A stretch of DNA of 30,249 nucleotides from a virus, in the IMG/VR virus record IMGVR_UViG_3300048587_000304, positions 1 to 30,249 of that record; one strand, given 5' to 3'. Each line of letters opens with the position of its first letter. The stretch's first letter is position 1. Positions 21,422 to 28,692 of the stretch are shown here, in pieces. Below the pieces are notes generated by a model that worked only from the letters and a program-made list of their open reading frames with translations, ran no database searches and was not told where the DNA came from. Both the position numbers and the translations under genes were made by a program.

Positions 21422-22058
21422 CAGGATTCCTTCGGAGTCAGCAGCTTGCGGATTAGGGTCAGTTCGTGGAGAGCTTCCGCGATCAGTAGCGCTGCGGTGT
21501 ACCGGCGCGCGTGCGCGGCCTCGGTCTCGTCATCCCGATCGGGCAGCAGCTCGATCAGGCACTCGGCGGCGGCTCCGTAGTCCTTACGAGCCGCCGCCCG
21601 TAGCTCTGTTATTTTCCCGCGAGGTCTTGCCGGTTGATGCCCGCCAATCTGCAGACCGCTTCGGCGGCCAACACGAGAGCCGCGGGGACCTCTTCGCACA
21701 ACGCTTCAAACTCAACCTTGCTCGGGTACACAAGGCAGCTCGAAACGATCTTGTCGATCGCGCCGCTCGCTTCTGGCTTGTCCTGGAACCGCTTCCACAA
21801 CACGTGGTTTGGTCGCTTCACAACGACCGCGCCCGCGTCCGTGTTCACGACCAGGAGCCGCTTCCCGATCGGGCCGTGCTCCGCCTCGAGCTTCGCGAAC
21901 GCTTCGGCTTCCTTGGCCGCGCGCTCCTCGGCTTCCACCTCGAGCTTAAGCACCTCGAGCTGCCGCGCCTTGTCCGCAGCAGCTTCCGCAGCCTCACGAC
22001 GGCGGCGCGCCTCATTGCGGCGCGCCTCGAGCTCTTGAACCGTATTCCCCTCCGACAT
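21421..22058 (-). CDS. Tail assembly chaperone, -1 frameshift product (gpG-T type)
   Basis: The second chaperone segment (about 21612 to 21421, 63 residues from ITELRAAARKDYG to LTPKES) has no ATG, GTG or TTG at a useful position. It is in the -1 frame relative to the 21609-22058 gene. A slip at GGGAAAA (21618-21612 on the - strand) joins the two to give about 212 residues. This is the arrangement of lambda G/GT and of analogous chaperone pairs in P2- and Mu-type phages. The long form would bind both the tape measure and tail tube subunits. It ends in an ATGA overlap with the tape measure gene. Confidence 0.8.
21609..22058 (-). CDS. Tail assembly chaperone, short (zero-frame) product
   Basis: A 149-residue protein from ATG 22058, with GGGAG about 9 nt upstream; a GTG at 22064 overlapping the tube gene stop is an alternative. 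The N-terminal 60 residues are a highly charged Glu/Arg/Ala helix; the rest is a compact alpha/beta domain (GPIGKRLLVVNTDAGAVVVK onward). The TAA stop lies directly after the slip site. Position between tail tube and tape measure is diagnostic for tail assembly chaperones. It should not be present in the virion. Confidence 0.78.
   Translation of the reverse strand: MSEGNTVQELEARRNEARRRREAAEAAADKARQLEVLKLEVEAEERAAKEAEAFAKLEAEHGPIGKRLLVVNTDAGAVVVKRPNHVLWKRFQDKPEASGAIDKIVSSCLVYPSKVEFEALCEEVPAALVLAAEAVCRLAGINRQDLAGK
21612..21618 (-). other. Programmed -1 ribosomal frameshift site GGGAAAA
   Basis: On the - strand the zero-frame codons are GCG GGA AAA TAA. The heptamer G GGA AAA fits the X XXY YYZ rule exactly, and a -1 slip re-pairs both tRNAs on GGG AAA and bypasses the adjacent TAA. 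Lambda uses the related GGGAAAG between G and T. The downstream frame stays open to the tape measure start. No stimulatory hairpin was identified by eye. Confidence 0.85.
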
Positions 22059-22060
22059 GA

Positions 22061-22540
22061 TCACGGACTCCCTTCGCTGGCGTCGAACAGCACGAGGCCG
22101 TTACGCCGGATCAACATGCAGTCGAACTCCACGTCTTCCTTGAGTGGGTCGGCGCCCTCTTCGTCCGTGGCCGAGTTGCTGGTCCACACGCAGCGCTCGA
22201 GCTCGACCGTGATCGGCGTCTCGTCCGCTTCTACGTACTGGATCACCACGTCAAACTCTGCGTCGCCATACGAGGTGTTATCCCCGGCCTTGGCGGCGAG
22301 AGCGACGCGCATCGCCTGCAGCGACGAGCGGAAGCCGGTGACCTTCACGGGCTCCGTGCTGTACTTGCCGCGGCTGCGTCCGCGCGGGCCCTGGTGACGG
22401 GCGCTGCCGTATCCCTTTACCCGCTCTCGCTTGTCCGCGTACGCGATCGAGGTGATGCCGTGGTAGCGATCCCCGTCGATCTTGACGATGATCGAGCCCC
22501 ACGAGAGGAGATTGCCATTGACGCGAATCTGGTCGGCCAT
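22061..22540 (-). CDS. Tail tube protein
   Basis: A 159-residue protein directly after the sheath gene, as in Mu (gpL then gpM). It is beta-rich, with NGNLLSWGSIIVKIDGDRYH at the start, and basic in the middle (HQGPRGRSRGKYS). The length fits tail tube subunits. Identification is from gene order, size and general composition, as no sequence motif is decisive. Its stop overlaps the alternative GTG start of the chaperone gene. Confidence 0.75.
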   Translation of the reverse strand: MADQIRVNGNLLSWGSIIVKIDGDRYHGITSIAYADKRERVKGYGSARHQGPRGRSRGKYSTEPVKVTGFRSSLQAMRVALAAKAGDNTSYGDAEFDVVIQYVEADETPITVELERCVWTSNSATDEEGADPLKEDVEFDCMLIRRNGLVLFDASEGSP

Positions 22541-22541
22541 A

Positions 22542-24002
22542 TCACACCGCCCTCAGTGCCGGATTCGTGAACCCGAGCGAAAGGTTGATCGTTTCGGGGT
22601 ACGCGAGCGGAGTAAGCCGCGCGTCCACGTTCATCGTCTTCGTGCTCAAGAGGTTATCCGTGCGCGAGATCACAACGGACACGCCGGACGCCTTGGGCTT
22701 CGCGAGCAGCACCGCCCGCAGCGCAGCCTCCGCTCCCTTTTCGATCTCGAGCGCTTCGGACTCGAGGATGTAGCCGGTGACCTTGTTCACGCGAACCGGC
22801 TTGTTCAGGCGCGCAATGAAGTAGGCGTGCAGCGTTTGCCAGAACAGGTTGAACACGCGGAGGTGAGGCACGATCGAGAAATCGGAGCCGTCCGGCGAGA
22901 ACACGCGCGGGCGAGTCACGTACACGCCGGGGTAGCCGGGCCAGGTGCGGAGCGTGGTAAAGCGCGCGTCGTCAAGCCCGCCGTTGATCGCCTCGTCATG
23001 CCGGTCCGGGTTCCCGTTCGCGTCGCGAATCTGCACCCCGAGCAGCGGCCCGCCCGGCGCGTTGATCTGCGCGATGTTCACGTCTTGGTCCACGCTCGCT
23101 TCCTTGGCTGCGACTGCGTACGCGATCGGCAGTTCGCGGATCGCGTTACGGCCGGGGAGCGAGGAGGGAACGCGGCACGAGCCGGCGCACAGTTCACCCA
23201 CCGTCGTGGAGTACGCGCTCGAGATCGCCTGCATGGCGGTCAGGTACGTGGACTCACTCTCGGCCAGCGTGGGGACGCGCGTGTTACCGATCCACATGCG
23301 GGGCCGGCCCTGCGCCGCCATCCCGCTGATCAGCGTGTCCAGAGCGCCGCCCACCGTCGCGTCAACCGGCGACGCGAGCAGTAGCAGCTCCCAGTCCAGG
23401 GACGAATTTTTGAGCGCCGTCGCGAGCGCGCCCACGTCTGTAGACGTGCAGATCGGCTGCGTCGTGCGGAGCTTCACCAGATCGCCCGCGATGATCGTGC
23501 CGGCGGCGAGCGCGAACGAGAGCGTGCCGGCGCCGCTGACCGCGATCGAGGTGCCGGTCCCAAGCGCCTGCACCGCGCCGTAATTCGTGCCGCCGTCCAG
23601 CGAGACCTGATAGGTGATGCCGGCGGTGCCGCGGGTGCCACCGGTGACGAACTTGACCCAAATGTCATAGGTGTCATTCGGGACAGTGCCGCCGGTGACG
23701 CTAACAACGCTGGTGCCAGTCACGCCCGTGACATCGATCGTGCCCGCAGCGCCGGCTGTGCTCGCGTCCGTGCGCACGAGAACGACGGGTTTGCCGAACC
23801 GCTCGAGCGCGTAGCACGCAGCCTCTACCAGCGGCCCGCCGCCGAACGTGGCGACCACATCCTTGGTTCGCGCGTAGCCCGCTGGCGCGTTCTTGGTGCC
23901 GGAGTCAGCGGGGCCGGCAATGGCCAGCGGACGCCCGGAGCTCGGGGGCAGCACGCCGAGCGCGCCGTCAATCTTGGTGGTATTCAGGGCCGGAAGCGCC
24001 AT
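22542..24002 (-). CDS. Contractile tail sheath protein
   Basis: A 486-residue protein of the Mu gpL-type sheath family. Landmarks are the N-terminal GVLPPSSGRPLAIAGPADSG, FGGGPLVEAACYALERFGKP (about 50-70), and a C-terminal half with ARLNKPVRVNKVTGYILES followed by the conserved terminal domain (RTDNLLSTKTMNVDARL). A Gly/Thr-rich insertion (about 78-175) may be a surface-exposed domain. A sheath defines the phage as a myovirus-type contractile particle. Confidence 0.9.
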   Translation of the reverse strand: MALPALNTTKIDGALGVLPPSSGRPLAIAGPADSGTKNAPAGYARTKDVVATFGGGPLVEAACYALERFGKPVVLVRTDASTAGAAGTIDVTGVTGTSVVSVTGGTVPNDTYDIWVKFVTGGTRGTAGITYQVSLDGGTNYGAVQALGTGTSIAVSGAGTLSFALAAGTIIAGDLVKLRTTQPICTSTDVGALATALKNSSLDWELLLLASPVDATVGGALDTLISGMAAQGRPRMWIGNTRVPTLAESESTYLTAMQAISSAYSTTVGELCAGSCRVPSSLPGRNAIRELPIAYAVAAKEASVDQDVNIAQINAPGGPLLGVQIRDANGNPDRHDEAINGGLDDARFTTLRTWPGYPGVYVTRPRVFSPDGSDFSIVPHLRVFNLFWQTLHAYFIARLNKPVRVNKVTGYILESEALEIEKGAEAALRAVLLAKPKASGVSVVISRTDNLLSTKTMNVDARLTPLAYPETINLSLGFTNPALRAV

Positions 24003-24014
24003 TTTTCAAACTCC

Positions 24015-24569
24015 TCACGGCGCCACGGCGGGCGCGTTGAACGTAACGGTGATCCCTTGCGATTCGGCCTCGACGGCTGCGTGCGCGTCCGAGAGCGCGG
24101 CGTCCTCGTCATCCGGGATCATTGATTGGATCGAGCACGTGACGATGATCTCGGCGCCGTATCGGCGCTCGCTCTTGTCCGTGTTCCAGCGCGCGCTCTG
24201 GATCTCAAAAGTCCCGTGCGCGGCCAGGTGCATGGCCTTGCGCCACTCATCGAACAGCACCCGCGCGGCCTGGTACTGCGCCAGCTCGTTCTCGGGTGCG
24301 CTCGCGTCGTAGGCAGTCACGTAGACCTGGAACAACTCGCCCAACGTCGCGATCGGACGTGGAGCGCGGCCCACGTGGCGCGGTGGCAGGTCCTCGCCCA
24401 GTGACCCGCTCGAGTCCCCCGGCACGAACACGAGGCGGGCCGCTGGAGCGCCCGTGAGATGCTTCTGGGGCTCGCGCCAACCGAACACGCAAACCGCTCC
24501 AGGGACGGCAGCAACGACGCGCGCGGACACGTCCGCGAACAGCTTGGGGAGCGCGAGCGTGACGGCCAT
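24015..24569 (-). CDS. Tail terminator or head-tail completion protein
   Basis: A 184-residue protein just upstream of the sheath gene, the position of Mu gpK/gp37-like proteins. The mixed alpha/beta body (LFQVYVTAYDASAPENELAQ, then a helix, then strands RRYGAEIIVTCSIQSM) fits the tail-terminator fold. The C-terminal 30 residues are acidic, then hydrophobic. It overlaps the preceding gene as TAATG. Function is assigned by order and predicted fold only. Confidence 0.6.
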   Translation of the reverse strand: MAVTLALPKLFADVSARVVAAVPGAVCVFGWREPQKHLTGAPAARLVFVPGDSSGSLGEDLPPRHVGRAPRPIATLGELFQVYVTAYDASAPENELAQYQAARVLFDEWRKAMHLAAHGTFEIQSARWNTDKSERRYGAEIIVTCSIQSMIPDDEDAALSDAHAAVEAESQGITVTFNAPAVAP

Positions 24570-25006
24570 TAGCGGGCCGCCTTCCTGCGGGTGCTCTTGC
24601 GAATGTCGTGACGGCCTTCGCGCTCAAGAAACGCCTTGCTCACATTCGCGACGCCGAACCGGATCGCGTTACCGATCCGCTTGTTGAGTCCGGCGCTCGG
24701 AAGGATGGGGCGCTTGGGAGTGCGAAAGGTGCCGTACTGGTGCCAGACGTGGTGACCGGACAGCGTCAGGAGCACGACCGTTCCGCGCGCTTCGATCTGG
24801 AGCGCCCCGAGAGCGTTCTGGAGCGCCGGCTTGCCGTCCTTGGTCGCGGGCCATTTCTCGCCGCCCATGCCGCGTTGTGCAGCGATAGCGGCCGCGGCCT
24901 CGTCCTCGAGCACGGGCACGAGAGACTGCGCGATCTGCGGCAGCGCGCCGCCGAACGTGCGGAGACGCTGGATCAGTTCGTCCAACGATTCGAGACCGCC
25001 GCTCAT
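24569..25006 (-). CDS. Virion morphogenesis / tail completion protein (gpG-like)
   Basis: A 145-residue protein with the block HHVWHQYGTFRTPKRPILPS (about 84-103), the hallmark of Mu gpG / P2 gpS-type virion morphogenesis proteins, and a helical N-terminal part. The tail is strongly basic (RKSTRRKAAR). These proteins join heads to tails. It is placed after the DUF1320 gene, which it overlaps by 4 nt; in Mu the gpG gene lies before the capsid genes, so the order differs here. Confidence 0.75.
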   Translation of the reverse strand: MSGGLESLDELIQRLRTFGGALPQIAQSLVPVLEDEAAAAIAAQRGMGGEKWPATKDGKPALQNALGALQIEARGTVVLLTLSGHHVWHQYGTFRTPKRPILPSAGLNKRIGNAIRFGVANVSKAFLEREGRHDIRKSTRRKAAR

Positions 25007-25461
25007 CGGCCGCCCTCCGCCTGTACGTCAGTCCATGTGTACGGAGAGGACTCGGAGTAAGCGAGCGGCGACGGGGCGGTGATAGCGGACGCGGTGGAGT
25101 CGGCGCGCAGGGGGAGATCGAACAAGCCGGCGGCAGCGTCGGCGGCCTCCTTGACCTCGGCCACTGCAGTGTCCGCGTCGGCCTTGATTTCGGCAAACTG
25201 GAGATCGCTCGCGTCCACTCCGCGGCGCAGGTACGCGCGCAGCGTCACGACGCGCGTGACCCACATCTTGACGATCTCGGGTACCGGCGCAGCGAACGGC
25301 ACCGCATAGCGTTTACGAAGCCGCGCGTCCAAATGCACGGACGCGGACAGCAGCTGATTCGCGAGCCAGTTCGGCGCCGCCGCCTCGAGCGCGTCAACGT
25401 CCACGGCCGGCATGACCGTGTAAGTTTTGAATTCCGCGGTTGTGAGGTAGGCGCTCGACAT
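25003..25461 (-). CDS. DUF1320 / Mu gp36-like head-tail connector
   Basis: A 152-residue protein from ATG 25461 beginning MSSAYLTTAEFKTYTVMP. Helical segments follow, with DARLRKRYAVPFAAPVPEIV and WVTRVVTLRAYLRRG, which match the DUF1320 family (Mu gpJ/gp36). These form the connector below the portal. It lies 92 bp after the capsid gene stop, with a hairpin in that gap. The C-terminal 35 residues are Ser/Pro-rich and probably flexible. Confidence 0.8.
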   Translation of the reverse strand: MSSAYLTTAEFKTYTVMPAVDVDALEAAAPNWLANQLLSASVHLDARLRKRYAVPFAAPVPEIVKMWVTRVVTLRAYLRRGVDASDLQFAEIKADADTAVAEVKEAADAAAGLFDLPLRADSTASAITAPSPLAYSESSPYTWTDVQAEGGR

Positions 25462-25524
25462 TGGCAATCACGAATCAGCGCGAGAGAAGAGGCCGGGATT
25501 TGCTGCGCGGAGGGGAAACGCAAC

Positions 25525-25543
25525 GGGCTCCCGGCCAGAGCCC
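25525..25543 (-). terminator. Hairpin after the capsid gene, probable attenuator
   Basis: GGGCTC and GAGCCC form a perfect 6-bp stem around a 7-nt loop in the 92-bp gap between the major capsid gene and the DUF1320 gene. This is the largest gap in the late operon. The following - strand bases (GTTGCGTTT) have only a weak T run. It could partially terminate transcription so that capsid mRNA exceeds connector mRNA, or stabilise the capsid mRNA 3' end. Confidence 0.4.
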
Positions 25544-25553
25544 TAGGGGGAGG

Positions 25554-26585
25554 TCAGGTGGCCTTGCACTTCGCGATCAGGAACGGATGGCCCGGGGCCG
25601 TGGCGTTTCGCCCGTGCACCTGCCACTCGAACTCGCGCATCCGATCGAGCTGCGGAATCACGCCAGCGCCGTAGTTCGTCAGCGAGAACGGCTCGCGCTC
25701 GAGGTAGATCACGCCGCCGAGCTCGGAGGTCTTGGCTTGCTCGAAGATCACGTAGTAGCTCGTTGCGTCCGCGGAGAGCTCCGGCGCCTCGACAGGCTGA
25801 CCGAAACCCATTGCGCCGATGTACGCAGTCATGTCCGCGGTTCCGCCGATCGAGCCGGAGGAAGCCGCAACCGGGAACAGGCCCTTGCCCGCGCACAGAT
25901 TGACCACGCGGGGATACAGCTGGGGCGGCGCCACGATGTACGCCGGGCGCAGGAACCGAGGGTCCTCGCCGTTGGGCATCTTGATCGTGCGCATGTAGGA
26001 ATACAGCTTCGCCAGGTTGTTGATCGCGACCTCGTGAGAGACCGCGTCACCAATCGGCAGAGCGCCCGGATACGCGCCGCTGGCCGAGCTCGTGAACAGG
26101 TTCGCGTACGTGCCGCGAGCCGCGAACCCCGGGCACACCGGATGGTCCGTAGCGAACAGCGCCTTGCCGTCATAGCCAGTCGTGGACTCACCCGCGACGA
26201 GCAGCGCAGCAACCTGCTTCTGTGGCCAATAGGCCATATACGCGCCAACGTCGCGCGCCCAATGCGAGGCGAGATCGAGCCCGCCGCCGTCCGTGTCCTC
26301 GAGCTGCTCACGGCGGAGCTTGAGGCCCGTGGCCGCGTTCTTGTTCGTGATCTCCGTGTACGTGCTCACGAGATCGTCAAACTCAACGTTGCCGCCCGAG
26401 CCCGCGTCCTTGATCTGCGCGGTGGAGAGCAACCAGGAGATGATCTCCTTGCGACCGCTGGATTGCCGAACCTTGGCGACGGACTTCCACCAGAGATTCT
26501 GCTGAAACGCGGCGTATTCCGTGGCCGCGATGGTTGAAAGTCGATCCTCGAAGCCGAGGAATAAACTAGGAGTGAGAGCGCCCAT
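25554..26585 (-). CDS. Major capsid protein, Mu gpT-like
   Basis: A 343-residue protein of the Mu gpT head subunit family (HK97 fold). Recognised segments: FEDRLSTIAATEYAAFQQNL near the N-terminus, TYTEITNKNAATGLKLRREQ (about 89-108), GKALFATDHP (about 160-170), and the C-terminal EREPFSLTNYGAGVIPQLDR. Length fits. GGAGG lies 9 nt before the ATG, a strong signal for a highly expressed gene. It is separated from the next gene by a hairpin. Confidence 0.88.
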   Translation of the reverse strand: MGALTPSLFLGFEDRLSTIAATEYAAFQQNLWWKSVAKVRQSSGRKEIISWLLSTAQIKDAGSGGNVEFDDLVSTYTEITNKNAATGLKLRREQLEDTDGGGLDLASHWARDVGAYMAYWPQKQVAALLVAGESTTGYDGKALFATDHPVCPGFAARGTYANLFTSSASGAYPGALPIGDAVSHEVAINNLAKLYSYMRTIKMPNGEDPRFLRPAYIVAPPQLYPRVVNLCAGKGLFPVAASSGSIGGTADMTAYIGAMGFGQPVEAPELSADATSYYVIFEQAKTSELGGVIYLEREPFSLTNYGAGVIPQLDRMREFEWQVHGRNATAPGHPFLIAKCKAT

Positions 26586-26602
26586 GATTCAATTCCTCCG
26601 CG

Positions 26603-27334
26603 TCACGGCGAGACGTATGCGATTGCAGTCCAGCCCGCGCCGTGGCGGATGGCTCGGACCTGATGAACCTTCGACGCAGTGAGCGCCGTGGTGATGGCAG
26701 TCGTTCCGAAGCGGTACTGAACGGTGTGGCCGTTCTTGGTGCCGTCAGCGTTGAAGATCACTTCCGTCCCGACGCGCACACCGGTAGTGGGGAGCGTGAT
26801 CGTGCTGTTCGCGGCCGACGTGGGGACATCGAACACCGCGCCGTTAACGCACTGGGCGGCAGTGACGACGATATCCGCGGACGAGAACGCGAGCGTGGCT
26901 CCGACCTGGGGAGCGGTCGAAACATCGAGCTTCTCCACGAGGACGCCCTGTGTGCTGCTCACTGCCCAGCAACGGCCGGCGACCGCGCCAGCAGGCGTGA
27001 TCGTGACGGTGGCGTCGTCAGCAACGTATACCGTGCGGCCCACGTCAGCGGCGGCAACTGCGTCAGTCGAGGCAGAGTTAGCGACCCACTCCGCCGTGAT
27101 TTCGCGCTCGAGATCTACCTGCACGGCCTTATCCGCGGATGTTGCATCCACGTTCTGCGCGAACACGCCGATCACCAGATCGGTTGCGGCGGCCGTCGCG
27201 GGAACCACCTTGCCGGTGGGGAGCCGGATGGCGGCCATGCCACCCTTGAAAGCCTTGGTCCCGGACGTGAGCGTGAAATCAAGCGTCTTGAACTGCTTGA
27301 TCGTGCGCGGCTTATCAGCTGCGAGAGCGGTCAT
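26603..27334 (-). CDS. Two-domain capsid decoration-like protein
   Basis: A 243-residue beta-rich protein. Residues 1-140 resemble phage capsid cement/decoration proteins (AFKGGMAAIRLPTGKVVPA, later VGRTVYVADDATVTIT), similar to DUF2190-type proteins encoded beside the capsid gene. Residues 150-243 form a second domain (TITLPTTGVRVGTEVIFNAD) that looks like a small beta-sandwich seen in fibre and decoration proteins. Placement between protease/scaffold and major capsid genes supports a decoration role. Confidence 0.6.
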   Translation of the reverse strand: MTALAADKPRTIKQFKTLDFTLTSGTKAFKGGMAAIRLPTGKVVPATAAATDLVIGVFAQNVDATSADKAVQVDLEREITAEWVANSASTDAVAAADVGRTVYVADDATVTITPAGAVAGRCWAVSSTQGVLVEKLDVSTAPQVGATLAFSSADIVVTAAQCVNGAVFDVPTSAANSTITLPTTGVRVGTEVIFNADGTKNGHTVQYRFGTTAITTALTASKVHQVRAIRHGAGWTAIAYVSP

Positions 27335-27888
27335 TTGTCAGATCCCTTCACCGCCAGCGCGGGGAAAATGGTTCGGTGTGCTTCGCGCTTCACGGAAACC
27401 GTCTCGCGCGTGAGCCCCATCGCGCGATCAAGCGCGGCGAGCTCGTTGGACTCCGGAGCGACCGGAGCAGTGATTACGGTGTTGACCTCGGCCGCAGCGC
27501 GAGCGCCCGACACGGGGCCAGCTGCGAGCTTGGGCAGAGTCTTGAGGACGGCGCGCACGTTCTCGAGCGGCGCCTTGGAGAGTGCCAGTCGCGTTTCCAC
27601 GGGCAGGTCAGCGCGAGCAGCGATCAGCTGTTGCTTTTCGAACTCAGCCTGTGACGCAGCCACGACAGCAGCGATCGAAGGAACGGCGACGGCTTGAGCC
27701 TTCTCCTCTTCCTTCTCTTCCTTGGGCTCCTCTTCCTTCACCGGCTCTTCGGATTCGGCCTTTGCCTCTTCCTCTTTCGGTTCCTCGGTCTCGATCGCGG
27801 CAATGGCCTTGCGAGCCTTGGCGCGCATTTCCTCGGGCTTGGACTCGTCGTCCGCGAGCGCCCGGAGGGCTTTCAATGCCTCTTCCAT
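27331..27888 (-). CDS. Nested scaffold protein from internal start
   Basis: In frame with the protease gene, ATG 27888 (residue 269 of the fusion) is preceded by AAGGAG (27899-27894 on the - strand) with a 5-nt gap, a near-ideal ribosome binding site inside a coding region. It would give a 185-residue protein made of the acidic Glu/Lys-rich segment and the helical C-terminus, with no protease domain. This is the logic of lambda C/Nu3 and Mu I/Z. Expression is predicted, not shown. Confidence 0.7.
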   Translation of the reverse strand: MEEALKALRALADDESKPEEMRAKARKAIAAIETEEPKEEEAKAESEEPVKEEEPKEEKEEEKAQAVAVPSIAAVVAASQAEFEKQQLIAARADLPVETRLALSKAPLENVRAVLKTLPKLAAGPVSGARAAAEVNTVITAPVAPESNELAALDRAMGLTRETVSVKREAHRTIFPALAVKGSDK

Positions 27889-28692
27889 TTGGTCTCCTTG
27901 GGGCTCGTCGCCCGCCTGTGTTGCCGCAACCGCAGCGGGTTGAAGCTCCGCGCTGGCGCTCGACAGGAGCGCAAGCACTTGATCAAAAGTGGCAATCTGA
28001 TCGGCTAGTCCCGCCGCGATCGCCTGTTCGCCGATGAACAGCCCGGCCTCGTATCCGCGAATCTGCTCCGCGGAGATGCCTCGGACGCTGGACACGAGAT
28101 CAAAAAACTTGCCGGCGAACGCGTTGACCTTGCTCTGCTCGACCGCGATCGTCGCGTCAGACTTGACCACGTGCGGGTTTCCGTCGGCTTTGCGCGCGCC
28201 GCTGGTGACGAGCGTGACGCGAACACCCTGCGCGGCGTCCGCAACCGTCGTGTCAATCAGAGTCGAGATCACACCGATCGAGCCAACGACGCCCGCAGTC
28301 GGGATAAAGATTTTGCTCGCTGCCATCGCCAGCGCGTAAGCCGCGGACGTGGTGCAGGCGTCCACGTAGGCGTATATCGGTTTCCCGGTCGCCTCGGCCA
28401 TGGCACGTAGCTCGGTCGGGCAATCGAGGCAGCCAGCGAGATCGCCGCCGGGCGAATCGATCGAGAGCAGGACGCACTTCGCGGGCGACGCCAACGCCGC
28501 AGCAACGCGCGCTTTGACGCCGTCGTAGCTCGGAAACACCGGGTGCTCGTGATGCACCAGCGGCCCCACGACGGAGACCACGGCCACGTTCCCGGACTGC
28601 AGATCGCGCGGCGCCGGGATCTCGAACTCGAGGCCGAGCGCCGACGGTTCGAGCGCGAGCAGCCCGCGAGGGGAGTAGGTTGCTTTCCTCAT
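27331..28692 (-). CDS. S49-family prohead protease with C-terminal scaffold
   Basis: A 453-residue fusion. Residues 35-245 are an SppA/S49-type serine protease: LSIDSPGGD (about 77-84), candidate nucleophile S116 in CTTSAAYALAMAAS, and general-base Lys candidate K168 in SGARKADG. Residues 265-345 are a very acidic, repetitive Glu/Lys-rich segment typical of scaffolds, and the C-terminal 100 residues are helical. In such fusions the protease matures the prohead and degrades the scaffold. A second, nested start at 27888 would produce the scaffold alone. It overlaps both neighbours by 4 nt. Confidence 0.85.
   Translation of the reverse strand: MRKATYSPRGLLALEPSALGLEFEIPAPRDLQSGNVAVVSVVGPLVHHEHPVFPSYDGVKARVAAALASPAKCVLLSIDSPGGDLAGCLDCPTELRAMAEATGKPIYAYVDACTTSAAYALAMAASKIFIPTAGVVGSIGVISTLIDTTVADAAQGVRVTLVTSGARKADGNPHVVKSDATIAVEQSKVNAFAGKFFDLVSSVRGISAEQIRGYEAGLFIGEQAIAAGLADQIATFDQVLALLSSASAELQPAAVAATQAGDEPQGDQMEEALKALRALADDESKPEEMRAKARKAIAAIETEEPKEEEAKAESEEPVKEEEPKEEKEEEKAQAVAVPSIAAVVAASQAEFEKQQLIAARADLPVETRLALSKAPLENVRAVLKTLPKLAAGPVSGARAAAEVNTVITAPVAPESNELAALDRAMGLTRETVSVKREAHRTIFPALAVKGSDK

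Noticed and set aside
20859-22397. A 512-codon + strand open frame
   Set aside because: It lies opposite the tape measure, chaperone and tube genes, whose order and motifs are convincing; its translation is rich in Arg, Ser and Pro with no domain, as expected from the antisense of G+C-rich coding DNA.
25461-26537. A 358-codon + strand open frame
   Set aside because: It is antisense to the major capsid gene and has an Arg-rich composition with no motif.
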